From: Nocardioides halotolerans DSM 19273 | GTDB lineage: Bacteria; Actinomycetota; Actinomycetes; Propionibacteriales; Nocardioidaceae | NCBI RefSeq assembly: GCF_000422805.1 | Contig: NZ_AUGT01000026.1 | Coordinates: forward strand, 16,013-80,012 | DNA length: 64,000 bases | Direction of reading: 5' to 3' | Shown: piece by piece, positions 1 to 8,042 of the stretch | How the letters are laid out: each line of letters opens with the position of its first letter | Numbering within the stretch: position 1 is the first letter of the stretch | Program-made: the position numbers and the translations under genes | Notes under the pieces: generated by a model | Told to the model about the DNA's origin: nothing | The model's input: the letters and a program-made list of their open reading frames with translations, nothing else | The model's database searches: none

Positions 1-307
1 AGATCTCGGGGTCGCCGGCGAAGATCTCCTTCGCGTGCTCGGGCCGGGTGAAGAACACGAGCGGCCGCCCCTTGGGCATCAGGCGCACGGTGTAGACGTC
101 GCCGTACGTGCGGTGCAGGTAGGGGTGGAACCAGTGCCGGAACCGCATCAGCGCCACCGTCTGCGCGAACGCCGGCCACCTCGGTCCGGCCGGCAGTCCC
201 TTGAGGTCGACCTCGGGCAGCCCGCCCCCGCCGGCCAGCGTCATCCGCTCGAACCGCTGCTGGGTCAGCGCCCGGGTGTCGGTCTCGTCGTGCTCGAGGA
301 TGGCCAC
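1..307 (-). CDS. Cytochrome P450, N-terminal part (gene cut by window edge)
   Basis: About 102 N-terminal codons are visible, reading leftward off the window. After an acidic start (MAILEHDETDTR), the protein has LPAGPRWPAF and a stretch ending YGDVYTVRLMPKGRPLVFF, followed by TRPEHAKEIFAGDPE. The proline-rich LPxGPR entry, the YGD-V-T-R strand and the 'P-E-x-A-K-E-I-F-x-G-D' segment are the usual beginning of a bacterial P450. The I-helix, ExxR and haem-cysteine regions lie outside the window, so substrate and class cannot be judged. The start is a GTG at 307; an internal ATG near residue 22 is an alternative, and neither has an obvious ribosome binding site. A triple-hairpin repeat separates it from the hydrolase gene, so the two may not be cotranscribed. 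Confidence 0.8.
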   Translation of the reverse strand, partial: MAILEHDETDTRALTQQRFERMTLAGGGGLPEVDLKGLPAGPRWPAFAQTVALMRFRHWFHPYLHRTYGDVYTVRLMPKGRPLVFFTRPEHAKEIFAGDPEI

Positions 308-365
308 GGGTCCGAGGTTACTGAGACACCGTGTCTCCGGGCATCCGACCGCGGGTGGAGATGGG

Positions 366-456
366 CAGTTTCACCGGGTACCCGGAGAAACTGCCGCTGA
401 CCGCAAGGAACTCCATCCGGTCAGCGCCGGTTTCACCGGGTACCCGGTGAAACCGG
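366..456. repeat. Triple-hairpin palindromic element, family A, copy A1
   Basis: Three adjacent inverted repeats fill this 91-bp unit. Arm 1 (366-393) is a 28-bp palindrome with one mismatch and arm 3 (427-456) is a perfect 30-bp palindrome. Both are centred on CACCGGGTACCCGGTG or a near copy. The middle hairpin (397-424) begins CTGACCG and ends CGGTCAG around a loop that is itself nearly symmetric. The same three-part design recurs at 23730-23819 and, truncated, at 18145. The leftward hydrolase gene ends inside arm 3: its TGA stop (433-435) and its last residues VSPGTR come from the repeat. Confidence 0.9.
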
Positions 457-1359
457 CCCACGCAGGTGGCGGCGCAGGAAGTACAGCTGATGGGCGAGCA
501 CGGGTCCGAAGAACTCGCTGCCCGGCCAGACGTCGAAGTGGTCGCACGGGTAGTGGCGGACCTCGGCCCGGCCGGCCTCGGCGGCCTTGGCGGAGGCGCG
601 CGGGGGTGCGCTGCGGTCGAAGTCGGTGATCTGGACGAGGAGCGGGCAGCGCAGCGCCTTGGCGTGCTTCGCCGGACGGTGGCCGCCGAGCTCGAGGCCG
701 ACGGAGGCGTCGATCTCGTTGCGCCAGGTCGGGCCGGCGATCGCCAGGTAGGACTCGTAGTGGCCCGGCAGCGTCAGGGCGCCGACCTCCCCCGGGCGCG
801 CGACGACCGGCATCATCACGGGCTCACCGCCGCGCAGCGCGGACAGCCGGCTGCGCAGGCCGGCGCGCGTCGAGCCGAGCATCGCCCGGGCCGAGTGGTG
901 CTTCAGCGCGAGCAGGCCGGCGGCGCGGCCGTCGACGAGGGGTGAGAGCGACACCACCGCGGCGACGTCGTCACGGTCCGCGGCGGCGGCGAGCACGTGG
1001 CCACCGGACACCGACACGCCCCAGAGCACCAGCCGCGACGCGTCGACACCGGGCAGTCGGGCGGCCGCGGCCATCGCGGCGCGGTAGTCCTCGAGCTGAC
1101 CGGCCATGCTGACCCGCTGGCGCGGCGTACCTCCCGAGGCGCCGAACCCGCGGTAGTCGAACGCGAGCACGTCGAGCCCGGCCTCGGCCAGGCCGGCGCC
1201 GAACGGTTCGAGACCGGAGTCCTTCGTGCCGCCGAGGCCGTGGGCCATCACGACGACGGGCCGCCCGCGCGGACCCTCGAACGCCGACCCGGCGCCGGTG
1301 AAGTGCCAGCCCGACAGCTCGACGCCACCGGAGTCGAAGGTCACCTCGTCGCGCTTCAC
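433..1359 (-). CDS. Alpha/beta hydrolase family protein
   Basis: This is a 308-residue serine hydrolase-like protein with an alpha/beta fold. Visible hallmarks are VVVMAHGLGGTKDSG (oxyanion loop), FDYRGFGASGG, the nucleophile elbow WGVSVSGGH (G-x-S-x-G), and a C-terminal CDHFDVW carrying the likely catalytic His. It resembles DienHyd/X-Pro-type hydrolases; the substrate is unknown. The GTG start overlaps the stop of the TetR gene (GTGA), so it is the third gene of an FMO-TetR-hydrolase operon. An FMO beside a hydrolase suggests a Baeyer-Villiger-type route in which the hydrolase opens an ester or lactone, which is inference. The last codons and stop lie inside palindromic element A1, so the natural C-terminus has probably been replaced. 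Confidence 0.85.
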   Translation of the reverse strand: MKRDEVTFDSGGVELSGWHFTGAGSAFEGPRGRPVVVMAHGLGGTKDSGLEPFGAGLAEAGLDVLAFDYRGFGASGGTPRQRVSMAGQLEDYRAAMAAAARLPGVDASRLVLWGVSVSGGHVLAAAADRDDVAAVVSLSPLVDGRAAGLLALKHHSARAMLGSTRAGLRSRLSALRGGEPVMMPVVARPGEVGALTLPGHYESYLAIAGPTWRNEIDASVGLELGGHRPAKHAKALRCPLLVQITDFDRSAPPRASAKAAEAGRAEVRHYPCDHFDVWPGSEFFGPVLAHQLYFLRRHLRGPVSPGTR

Positions 1360-1946
1360 CCACGCACCTCGCCGTAGATCGTGTGCAGCCAGACCGCGAC
1401 GACCGCCTCGACCAGCTGCTCGCGGTCGAGGGGGCCGCCGAGGGCGAGCCGCTCCAGCATCCGGTCGTTGAGCTCGAGCAGCACGCTCGCCAGGGCGGTG
1501 GCGTCGGTGCCGCTCGGCGCCGCGCCCGAGGCTCGCTCGCCCTCGATGAGGCTCGCGACCACAGGCACGAACGACTCGCGGTCGCTGTCCCACAGCTGGC
1601 GGACGGTGCTGCTGGTCGAGCGCGCATCGAGCGAGGCCCGGAAGAGGTGCTCGTGCTTGTCCCACGTCGAGAACAGCGCGCGCACCATGGCCTCGATGTT
1701 CTGCGCCGGCGTCCCGTCGCTGCGCAGCTGCTCGGCGGCGGCGGTCGACTCGGCGTACATCTCGTTCATCAGCGCCGCGACCGCGCTGGCCTTGTTCTCG
1801 AAGTAGAAGTAGAACGCCGAGCGGGTCACGCCGGCCCGGCGCGAGATGTCGGCGATGTTGATCGAGTCGAGGCTGCTCTCGCGCAGGTGGTGGTCGAGCG
1901 CCTCGAGCAGCGCGGTGCGGCGGCGGTCGCCGCGGGCCTCGGTCAC
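1356..1946 (-). CDS. TetR family transcriptional regulator
   Basis: A 196-residue TetR-type repressor. The N-terminal helix-turn-helix is clear: INIADISRRAGVTRSAFYFYFENKASAVAAL (about residues 26-56), followed by an all-helical ligand domain with the ALFSTWDKHEHLFRAS segment seen in EthR-like members. The GTG start overlaps the FMO stop (GTGA), and its own stop overlaps the hydrolase start. It probably controls its own operon through the inverted repeat TTGAC-N4-GTCAA in the promoter upstream of the FMO gene. EthR regulates a Baeyer-Villiger monooxygenase in mycobacteria, so an FMO/TetR pair has precedent. The ligand is unknown. Confidence 0.9.
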   Translation of the reverse strand: MTEARGDRRRTALLEALDHHLRESSLDSINIADISRRAGVTRSAFYFYFENKASAVAALMNEMYAESTAAAEQLRSDGTPAQNIEAMVRALFSTWDKHEHLFRASLDARSTSSTVRQLWDSDRESFVPVVASLIEGERASGAAPSGTDATALASVLLELNDRMLERLALGGPLDREQLVEAVVAVWLHTIYGEVRG

Positions 1947-3268
1947 CGGCCCGCCCTCGCCATGCCCGCGGGGAGCTCGCGGGTCCGCAGGTCGTGCTCG
2001 TAGACGAAGTAGTCGACCTGCTGGGTGTGCCGCGGCCGGTCGGTCACGTGGCCGAGGTAGAGCTGCTCGTCGGCGGTGATGACCCGCTCCATCTCCTCGA
2101 CGTCGGGTAGCGCGTAGGCACCGACGGCGTACGCCGCGAGCAGCCGCGCCTGCGCCTCGACGAACGGGAACAGCGTCGGCACCGCCTGCGCGAACCCCAT
2201 GAACACGGCATCGTCGAGGCCGGGCTTGAACATCCGCTTGAAGAGCCGGATCACGTTGCGCGGAGCGCTGAGGAGCTGCTCGTCGAAGAACGGGAAGGTG
2301 ATGTTGTAGCCCGTCGCGTAGACGATCACGTCGAAGCCGGACGACGTCCCGTCGACGAAGTGCACGGTCTCGCCGTCGAGCCGCTCGATGTCGGGCTTGG
2401 GCACCACGTCGCCGGAGCCGAGCCGTAGCGGCAGCTCGACCGACTGGGTCGGGTGCGCCTCGAAGAACTTGTGGTTGGGCTTCGGCAGGCCGTAGAGCTC
2501 GGGGTTGGACCCGGTCATGAACTGCATCTTCTGGATGAGCTTGCGCTGCCAGGCCAGCGGGATGTGCGGCGACGTGGCGAAGTACTTGTCGGCGGGCAGG
2601 CCGTACATGTACTTCGGTACGATCCAGGCGCTCGAGCGCGTCGAGAGCGTGACCTGGTTCTGCAGCGCCTTGCCGGACAGCTCCACCGCGATGTCGGCGG
2701 CGCTGTTGCCGAGACCGACGACGAGGATCCGCTTGCCGGTGAGGTCGAGCGGGTCCGTCGGGTCGATGTAGTGGTGGGAGTGGAACGACTCCCCGTCGAA
2801 GTGGCCGGGGAACTCCGGCGTGCGCGGGTCCCAGTGGTGGCCGTTGGCGACGACGAGCAGGTCGAACTCGCGGGTCGCGCCGGCCTGGTCGGTGATCGCC
2901 CACCCGCCGCCCGGCCGCCGCTCGGCGTGCACCACGCCGTTCTCGAACTCGATCGGGTCGAGCAGGCCGAACGCGTCGGCGTACGCGTCGAGGTAGGCCT
3001 TGACCTGGGTGTGGTGCGGGAAGTCGGGGTAGTCCTCCGGCATCGGGAAGTCCTTGAACGACAGCCGGTGCTTGCTGGTGTCGATGTGCAGCGAGCGGTA
3101 GGCGCTGCTGTGACCGTTGGGGTTGCCGAACGCCCAGTTGCCGCCGATCCGGTCGGACGCCTCGAAGCACGTGTAGGGCACGCCGTAGTCGCCGAGCATC
3201 TTGCCGGACGTCAGCCCGCTGATGCCCGCGCCGATCACCGCGGTCGTCGGTCGGCGCAGGGATGGCAT
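1943..3268 (-). CDS. Flavin-containing monooxygenase (class B, FMO/BVMO-like)
   Basis: A 441-residue FAD- and NADPH-dependent monooxygenase. It has an FAD Rossmann motif VIGAGISGL (about residues 11-19), FEASDRIGGNW, a segment FDGESFHSHHY matching the FMO signature F-x-G-x3-H-x3-[YF], and a second nucleotide-binding motif VVGLGNSAADIA near the middle. FMOs oxygenate soft nucleophiles or, in the Baeyer-Villiger type, ketones. The ATG at 3268 gives the Rossmann motif its usual position, and a promoter ends seven bases before it, implying a leaderless mRNA. The longer frame reaching 3349 runs back through the promoter and part of a palindromic repeat and was rejected. First gene of a three-gene operon with a TetR gene and a hydrolase. 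Confidence 0.9.
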   Translation of the reverse strand: MPSLRRPTTAVIGAGISGLTSGKMLGDYGVPYTCFEASDRIGGNWAFGNPNGHSSAYRSLHIDTSKHRLSFKDFPMPEDYPDFPHHTQVKAYLDAYADAFGLLDPIEFENGVVHAERRPGGGWAITDQAGATREFDLLVVANGHHWDPRTPEFPGHFDGESFHSHHYIDPTDPLDLTGKRILVVGLGNSAADIAVELSGKALQNQVTLSTRSSAWIVPKYMYGLPADKYFATSPHIPLAWQRKLIQKMQFMTGSNPELYGLPKPNHKFFEAHPTQSVELPLRLGSGDVVPKPDIERLDGETVHFVDGTSSGFDVIVYATGYNITFPFFDEQLLSAPRNVIRLFKRMFKPGLDDAVFMGFAQAVPTLFPFVEAQARLLAAYAVGAYALPDVEEMERVITADEQLYLGHVTDRPRHTQQVDYFVYEHDLRTRELPAGMARAGR

Positions 3269-3275
3269 GCCGGGG

Positions 3276-3304
3276 ACGCTAGGCACTAACTTGACACGCG
3301 TCAA
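3276..3304 (-). promoter_or_regulatory. Leaderless promoter with TetR-type operator for the FMO operon
   Basis: Reading leftward, TTGACG (3299-3304) is followed after exactly 17 bases by TAGCGT (3276-3281), a good -35/-10 pair. Seven bases then lead to the ATG at 3268, so the transcript should start at or very near the start codon. The -35 box lies within TTGACACGCGTCAA (plus strand 3291-3304), an inverted repeat TTGAC/GTCAA. This is the likely binding site of the TetR protein encoded in the operon. Confidence 0.75.
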
Positions 3305-3319
3305 CTGCTTCCGGGTCGG

Positions 3320-3382
3320 GATAGTCCCTGACGTTTCCGACACGGTCACGCGTGAGTCGCGTCGGAAACGTCAGGGACTATC
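3320..3382. repeat. Long-arm hairpin element, family B, copy B1
   Basis: Two perfectly complementary 22-base arms (3320-3341 and 3361-3382), beginning GATAGTCCCTGACG, enclose a 19-base loop. The element lies between the end of the RibD-like gene and the FMO promoter, where it could also act as a terminator. The same arm sequence recurs at 19305 and 32495, with related versions at 4784 and 37525. Confidence 0.9.
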
Positions 3383-3398
3383 GGGGACCCGCGGCGGA

Positions 3399-4001
3399 TC
3401 AGGAGCGCGTCGAGTAGACGACGTGCGTCGCCAGCGGCGAGGCGTGCACCTCGATCGGCGTCAGCCGCAGGTCGGTGAGGCCTGCGAACGGCGACTCGCC
3501 GCTGCCGAGCACGACCGGTGCGTGGTTGAGCATGATCTCGTCGATCACGCCGGCCTCGAAGCCCTGCCGCACCGCGCTCGCGCCGCCGGCGATCGTCACG
3601 GTGTCCTCGCCCGCCGCCTCGAACGCCCGCTCCATCGCCTCGTCGAAGCCGGTGACGAAGTGGAAGGTCGTGCCGCCCTCCATCTCGATCGGGTCGGCCG
3701 GGTAGTGGGTGAGCACGAAGACCGGGCAGTGGTACGGCGGGTCGTCGCCCCACCAGCCGCGCCACATCTCCGCGCCCCAGTCGCCGCGGTCGGGGGCGTA
3801 CATGTTGCGGCCCATGACGTAGGCGCCCCGCGGCGCGAGGATGCGCTCGGTCATGGCCTTGTCGACGTCGTTGGTCGGGGCACCGATGTGCCAGCGGTGC
3901 AGCTCCTCACCGCCGACGCCCAGAGGCTCCTCGCGCGTCTGGTGGGGGCCGGCGACGAAGCCGTCGAGGGAGATGGACAGGTGTGCGGTGACCTTCGGCA
4001 T
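3399..4001 (-). CDS. Dihydrofolate reductase family protein (RibD C-terminal domain)
   Basis: A 200-residue single-domain protein of the RibD_C/DHFR-like family. Features include the N-terminal strand and loop AHLSISLDGFVAGP, a mid-segment YVMGRNMYAPD corresponding to the NADPH-binding G-R motif, and the TIAGGASAVRQGFEAGVIDEIMLNHAPVVLGSGESPF block that typifies the family. Members are NADPH-dependent reductases, often of unknown substrate and seldom true DHFR or riboflavin enzymes. The ATG at 4001 begins MPKVTAHLSISLDG, the family's normal start. It is probably a single-gene unit: 37 bp separate it from the permease upstream, and hairpin B1 lies just beyond its stop. Confidence 0.85.
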   Translation of the reverse strand: MPKVTAHLSISLDGFVAGPHQTREEPLGVGGEELHRWHIGAPTNDVDKAMTERILAPRGAYVMGRNMYAPDRGDWGAEMWRGWWGDDPPYHCPVFVLTHYPADPIEMEGGTTFHFVTGFDEAMERAFEAAGEDTVTIAGGASAVRQGFEAGVIDEIMLNHAPVVLGSGESPFAGLTDLRLTPIEVHASPLATHVVYSTRS

Positions 4002-4038
4002 GGCGGGTCTGACTCCTGGGCTCGAGGGGACTCATCGC

Positions 4039-4767
4039 TCATCCGACCAGCGACCGCACCAGCAGCACCAGGGCGGACGCCGAGCTGACGACCAGCACGG
4101 CCGGGCGGACGACGTGCGCGGGGAGCGAGCGCCGGGCCAGCGCCCCGAGGCCGGTGCCCAGCGCGAGCCACGGCAGCAGCTCGGCCGCGGCGACGGCCTG
4201 GTCGCGCTCGAGGTCGCCGGTGACCCACAGGGCCCCCAGCGACAGCCCGGCACCGATGAGGAAGTAGACCGCCATCGTCGTACGGATCTCGCGGGCCGGC
4301 CGGTGCTGGTAGACGATCGCGATGGGCGGCCCGCCGATCGACGTGGCGGTGCCGGTGATGCCGCTGGCGAACCCCGCCACCGAGAGGCTGAGCCGGTTGA
4401 GCGGCACGGTGACGGCGCGCCACGTGAGGGCCACCGCGCCCAGCACGACGATGCCGATCGCGATGCCGAGCTCGCGCGCGCTGAGGGCGCCGACCACCCA
4501 CACGCCGACGAGGGTCCCCGGGAACCGTGCCGGCAGCGACCACCCCAGCCCGCGCCAGTCGATGTCGTGGTGGTCGATCACGAGCGTCAGGCACGGCAGC
4601 AGCACCGCGACCATCAGCAGCGCCCCCGGCATCAGCGCGGGCTCCAGCAGCGCGGTCACCGGCGCCGCCACCAGCCCGACCCCGAGCCCGACCGCCGACT
4701 GCACCACCGACCCCACCAGGACCGCGGCCGCGATCACGGCGTACGTCGTGGGGTCCACCCGGCCCAT
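4039..4767 (-). CDS. TauE/SafE family sulfite/anion exporter-like permease
   Basis: A 242-residue membrane protein with seven to eight hydrophobic segments. The start VIAAAVLVGSVVQSAVGLGVGL and the inner repeat SLSVAGFASGITGTATSIGGPPIAIVYQ are the paired signatures of the TauE/SafE (DUF81) fold. Family members move sulfoacetate, sulfite or other small anions across the cytoplasmic membrane; the substrate here is unknown. ATG 4767 (MGRVDPTT) was chosen because the longer frame to 4839 translates the hairpin element B2. It sits downstream of idi and could be read from that operon if B2 does not terminate transcription. Confidence 0.85.
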   Translation of the reverse strand: MGRVDPTTYAVIAAAVLVGSVVQSAVGLGVGLVAAPVTALLEPALMPGALLMVAVLLPCLTLVIDHHDIDWRGLGWSLPARFPGTLVGVWVVGALSARELGIAIGIVVLGAVALTWRAVTVPLNRLSLSVAGFASGITGTATSIGGPPIAIVYQHRPAREIRTTMAVYFLIGAGLSLGALWVTGDLERDQAVAAAELLPWLALGTGLGALARRSLPAHVVRPAVLVVSSASALVLLVRSLVG

Positions 4768-4783
4768 CCTCTCGTGTCGGGGT

Positions 4784-4848
4784 GGGTAGTCCGTGACGGT
4801 GGGGCCCCAGAACGTGTGGACGAGGGGCCCGAACGTCACGGACTACCC
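4784..4848. repeat. Long-arm hairpin element, family B, copy B2 (variant); contains the idi stop codon
   Basis: Arms GGGTAGTCCGTGACG (4784-4798) and its exact complement (4834-4848) enclose a GC-rich middle that is itself partly symmetric (GGGGCCCC facing GGGGCCC). The sequence is a relative of B1 with 'CCGTGACG' in place of 'CCCTGACG'. The leftward idi gene ends inside the right arm: its TAG stop (4843-4845) is the TAG of GGGTAG. The element could also be a terminator between idi and the permease. Confidence 0.85.
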
Positions 4849-5424
4849 CGGCCGGGCCGCAGGAGGCAGGGCAGCCGGGTCGGCGGCCGGTGCGGACAGG
4901 GGGTCCTCGGGGAGCTGCTCGACCTGCTCGCGGCACCACTGGCTGATCTCGCGGGCGCCGGAGAGCACGTCGGCCCGGAACTCCGACCACGAGACCCACT
5001 CCCACGCCTCGACCTCGCTCGGGTCGGGTCGCGGGTCGCCGGCGGCGACGGCCGTGAAGACCGGGCACAGCTCGTGCTCGACCGTGCCGTTGTCGCCGAC
5101 CGCGCGGTAGCGGAACGCCGGCAGCGCCAGCCGCACGTCGGTGAGCTCGAGGCCGAGCTCCTGGGTGGTGCGCCGCACGACCGTCTCGGCGATCGGCTCG
5201 CCCGGAGCCGGGTGGCCGCAGCAGGAGTTGGTCCAGACGCCGCCGAACGTCGGCTTGTCGACCGCGCGCTGGGTCAGCAGGAAGCGGCCTCGGCCGTCGA
5301 AGACGTAGACCGAGAACGCCAGGTGCAGCGGGGTGTCGGGGCCGTGCACCGACGCCTTGTCCGCGACCCCGATCGCGCGACCGTCCTCGTCGAGGAGGAC
5401 CACTTGCTCGGCCGGGGAGCTCAT
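4843..5424 (-). CDS. idi: Isopentenyl-diphosphate delta-isomerase, type I
   Basis: A 193-residue Nudix-fold enzyme that interconverts IPP and DMAPP in the cytosol. The catalytic cysteine motif TNSCCGHPAPGE is near residue 68, and the second active-site segment EHELCPVF supplies the conserved Glu. LAFSVYVFDGRGRFLLTQRA and WEWVSWSEF are also characteristic. The proline/alanine-rich tail after the last helix ends in family-B repeat sequence, so the C-terminus may be altered. The ATG overlaps the stop of the upstream flavoprotein gene (ATGA). Its place at the end of a UbiA/type III PKS operon implies dedicated prenyl-diphosphate supply for that pathway, which is inference. Confidence 0.95.
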   Translation of the reverse strand: MSSPAEQVVLLDEDGRAIGVADKASVHGPDTPLHLAFSVYVFDGRGRFLLTQRAVDKPTFGGVWTNSCCGHPAPGEPIAETVVRRTTQELGLELTDVRLALPAFRYRAVGDNGTVEHELCPVFTAVAAGDPRPDPSEVEAWEWVSWSEFRADVLSGAREISQWCREQVEQLPEDPLSAPAADPAALPPAARPG

Positions 5425-6443
5425 GCCGGCCTCGCCAGCTGGTCGACGACGCCCGCGAACACCCGCGGCAGGCGGGCCGCGAGCGGCACGATGCGCCGGC
5501 GCACGGCGGGCACCCGCGACGACGAGAGCAAGGCCTGGGTGAGCAGCTCGTGGCGCCGGCCGAGCCGGCGGTAGACGGCCTCGTACTGCTCCGGACGGTC
5601 CATGACGACCGCGTCCACCGCCGCGCGCGCCTGCGCGAGACCGAGCGCGATGCCCTCACCGGTGAGCGCGTCGACGTAGCCCGCCGCGTCGCCGACGAGC
5701 AGCACCCGGCCGCGGGTCCGGGCCGTGGAGCGCTGGCGCAGCGGACCGGCACCACGGGTGCGCGACAGCGGCCGGCGCTGGAGCCGCTCCCTCAGCAGCG
5801 GGTGCTCCGCGAGCAGCTGGTCGAACGGCGCCTGGCGCTCGGTCAGCACCGCGATGCCGACCAGCTCGTCGGCCACCGGCGTCACGTAGGCCTCGGACCC
5901 CTCGGCCCAGTGCACCTCGACGTACGGCGTCCAGGGCTGCATCTCGACGTGCACGCGCAGCCCGAAGCGCCGCCGGCCCTCGGGCGGCCGGTCGAGCCCG
6001 AGCATCCGGCGCACCGGCGAGTGCAGGCCGTCGGCCGCGATCAGGTAGCGCGCCGGCTCGTCGTCGACGAGCACGTGGCTGCCGCGGTCCTCGACCTCGC
6101 CGACCGCGCGCTCGACGATCTTGATCCCGGCCGCGCGCACCGCGTCGGTCATCGCGCGGTGCAGCGTCGTGCGCCGGACGCCGCGGCCCTCGCCGTGCCG
6201 GAACGGCGCGTCGGCCGTGCGGCCGCCGCCGAGGTAGCGGATGCCGGCCAGCCGGTGCCCGGCCGGGTCGATGCCGAGCGCGGCGAGGTCGGCGACGGCG
6301 CCGGGCATCAACCCCTCGCCGCAGGCCTTGTCGACCGGTCCGGGGCGGGGTTCGCGCACCTCGACGTCGATGCCCGCGCGGGCGGCGTACAGCGCGGCCG
6401 CGAGGCCGACCGGTCCGCCGCCGGCGACCACGAGGTCAGGCAC
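5421..6443 (-). CDS. FAD-dependent monooxygenase/oxidoreductase of type III PKS operon (SrsC-like)
   Basis: A 340-residue flavoprotein of the aromatic-hydroxylase/geranylgeranyl-reductase fold. It shows an FAD dinucleotide motif VAGGGPVGLAAALYAARAG at the extreme N-terminus, DKACGEGLMPGAV (the K-x-CG-x-G loop), LIAADGLHSPVRR, and the GD motif [23 protein letters not shown]. In Streptomyces griseus the type III PKS SrsA is followed by an isoprenylcysteine-methyltransferase-like SrsB and a flavoprotein SrsC that oxidises the phenolic lipid to a quinone. The same trio is present here, so a ring-hydroxylating role is the best guess. It overlaps the methyltransferase gene by eight bases and idi by four. 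A reductase role cannot be excluded. Confidence 0.8.
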   Translation of the reverse strand: MPDLVVAGGGPVGLAAALYAARAGIDVEVREPRPGPVDKACGEGLMPGAVADLAALGIDPAGHRLAGIRYLGGGRTADAPFRHGEGRGVRRTTLHRAMTDAVRAAGIKIVERAVGEVEDRGSHVLVDDEPARYLIAADGLHSPVRRMLGLDRPPEGRRRFGLRVHVEMQPWTPYVEVHWAEGSEAYVTPVADELVGIAVLTERQAPFDQLLAEHPLLRERLQRRPLSRTRGAGPLRQRSTARTRGRVLLVGDAAGYVDALTGEGIALGLAQARAAVDAVVMDRPEQYEAVYRRLGRRHELLTQALLSSSRVPAVRRRIVPLAARLPRVFAGVVDQLARPA

Positions 6444-6969
6444 CGGACGGCTCCGCGAGCGTGGTGAGTGCGGCGTTCTCCACCCGGATCCGGACGGTCA
6501 GCAGCACCGCGTTGAGCAGCGTGAACACCACGGCGGTGATCCAGCAGGCGTGCACGAGCGGCAGCGCGACGCCCTCGAGCACCACCGCGACGTAGTTGGG
6601 GTGCGGGAGGAGAGCGTAGGGACCGCGCCGCACCGGCGTCAGCCCCGGCACCACGATCACCCGCGTGTTCCACTGCCGGCCCAGCGTCGCGATGCACCAC
6701 CAGCGCAGCGCCTGGCTCACCACGACGACGGCGAGCATCGACCAGGCCAGCGCCGACGGTGTGTGCGGCTCGCGCACGTAGGCCTCGACGAGCGCCCCGA
6801 CCAGCAGCCCGGTGTGCAGCACCACCATCGGCGGGTAGTGGGAGAACCCCGTCTCGACACCGCCGCGCTCGAAGGACCAGGCGGCGTTGCGCCTGGAGAC
6901 GACGAGCTCGGCCAGCCGCTCGACGCCCACGAGGACGACGAGGATCGTGAACGCCGTCAGGGAGGTCAC
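6436..6969 (-). CDS. Isoprenylcysteine carboxyl methyltransferase-like membrane protein (SrsB-like)
   Basis: A 177-residue integral membrane protein with about four to five transmembrane segments. The C-terminal block [42 protein letters not shown] is the SAM-binding signature of the ICMT/PEMT family (R-G-P-Y-x-x-x-x-H-P-N-Y). Bacterial members next to type III PKS genes O-methylate alkylresorcinols, as shown for SrsB, and that is the likely role here. The start is the GTG at 6969, overlapping the PKS stop (GTGA). Longer upstream reading is only the PKS gene in another frame. Confidence 0.85.
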   Translation of the reverse strand: MTSLTAFTILVVLVGVERLAELVVSRRNAAWSFERGGVETGFSHYPPMVVLHTGLLVGALVEAYVREPHTPSALAWSMLAVVVVSQALRWWCIATLGRQWNTRVIVVPGLTPVRRGPYALLPHPNYVAVVLEGVALPLVHACWITAVVFTLLNAVLLTVRIRVENAALTTLAEPSGA

Positions 6970-8042
6970 GCGGCGCTCTCCCCGCCGGCCCGCAGCAGCA
7001 CGAGCTCGGAGCAGAAGCCGGGACCCATCGCCATCAGCAGGCCGTGGCTCCCGGGCGCGGGCGGCCGTTCGCGCAGCGTGTCCTCCAGGACGTGCAGCAC
7101 CGAGGCCGACGACAGGTTGCCGATCTGGGCGAGCGAACGGCGCGTGAGCGCGACCGCGTCGGGGTCGAGCTCGAGCGCCTGCTCGAGCGCCTCGATCACC
7201 TTGGGTCCGCCGGGGTGGCAGACCCACCAGCCGATGTCGGCGCGGGTCAGCCCGTGGTCGGCCAGGAAGCCGTCGACGTCCTCGCGGACGTAGCGTCCGA
7301 TCACCGTCGGCACCTGGGCGTCGAGGACGATGCGCAGCCCGGTGGTGCCGACGTCGAAGCCCATCACCCGCTCGGAGTCGGGGTAGAGCCGGCTCCTCGT
7401 GGCGACCACCCGGGCGGGTGCCGACCCGTGGCGGTCGTCGCCCGTCGCGACGACGCACGAGGCGCCGTCGCCGAACAGCCCGCTGGCGACCAGGTTGGGC
7501 ACCGACACGTCGTCGCGCTGCACGGTCAGCGAGCAGAGCTCGACGGCCACGAGCACGGCGACCTCGTCGCGGTGGCCGCCGAGGTAGTCGTCGAGGCGCG
7601 CGATCCCCGCCGCACCAGCCACGCAGCCGAGGCCGACCAGCGGCACCCGCTTGACGTCGGGCCGCAGTCCGACGAGGGCGGCGATCCGCGCGTCGAGGCT
7701 CGGCACCGCGAGGCCGGTCACGGTCGCCGAGATGATGAGGTCGACGTCCGTCGGCGTCAGGTCGGCAGCCTTGAGGGCGTCCTGCAGCGCCCGCGCGCCG
7801 AGCTCGACGGCGTGCTCGATGAAGTGGTCGTTGGCGGTGGTGAACCCGTCGAGCTCGCCGTACGCCTCGAGCGGCAGCACGGTGTGCCGGTGGTCCACGC
7901 CGGCGTTGGCGTGGAAGCGTCGCAGCACCCGCTCGTCGAGCCCGCCGCCGCGGGCGATCACCCCGGCGAAGGCGTCGGTGATGTCCGCCTGCGCGTGCCG
8001 GAACGGCGGCAGCGCACCGCGGACCGTCAGGATCTGTGTCAC
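6966..8042 (-). CDS. Type III polyketide synthase (chalcone/alkylresorcinol synthase family)
   Basis: A 358-residue homodimer-type ketosynthase. The catalytic triad is visible: Cys140 in [12 protein letters not shown], His276 in [10 protein letters not shown] and Asn309 in [23 protein letters not shown] near the C-terminus is the conserved GFGPG-type loop. Such enzymes extend an acyl starter with malonyl-CoA and cyclise it to a resorcinol, pyrone or naphthalene. The following ICMT-like and flavoprotein genes point to an alkylresorcinol/alkylpyrone phenolic lipid, as in srsABC, rather than an RppA-type naphthalene. It starts with GTG at 8042, overlapping the flavoprotein stop (GTGA). Central biosynthetic gene of the operon. 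Confidence 0.93.
   Translation of the reverse strand: MTQILTVRGALPPFRHAQADITDAFAGVIARGGGLDERVLRRFHANAGVDHRHTVLPLEAYGELDGFTTANDHFIEHAVELGARALQDALKAADLTPTDVDLIISATVTGLAVPSLDARIAALVGLRPDVKRVPLVGLGCVAGAAGIARLDDYLGGHRDEVAVLVAVELCSLTVQRDDVSVPNLVASGLFGDGASCVVATGDDRHGSAPARVVATRSRLYPDSERVMGFDVGTTGLRIVLDAQVPTVIGRYVREDVDGFLADHGLTRADIGWWVCHPGGPKVIEALEQALELDPDAVALTRRSLAQIGNLSSASVLHVLEDTLRERPPAPGSHGLLMAMGPGFCSELVLLRAGGESAA

Noticed and set aside
366..456. CRISPR-like repeat array
   Set aside because: The repeats are adjacent hairpins of one unit without unique spacers of regular length, and no cas genes are present.
3320..3382. All family A and B hairpins being plain Rho-independent terminators
   Set aside because: Copies lie inside open reading frames, arms are conserved between distant loci and there is no U-run. 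A terminator role for some intergenic copies remains possible.
4768..4839. Extended N-terminus of the TauE/SafE permease
   Set aside because: The additional 24 codons translate hairpin element B2. The internal ATG at 4767 gives the normal family start.
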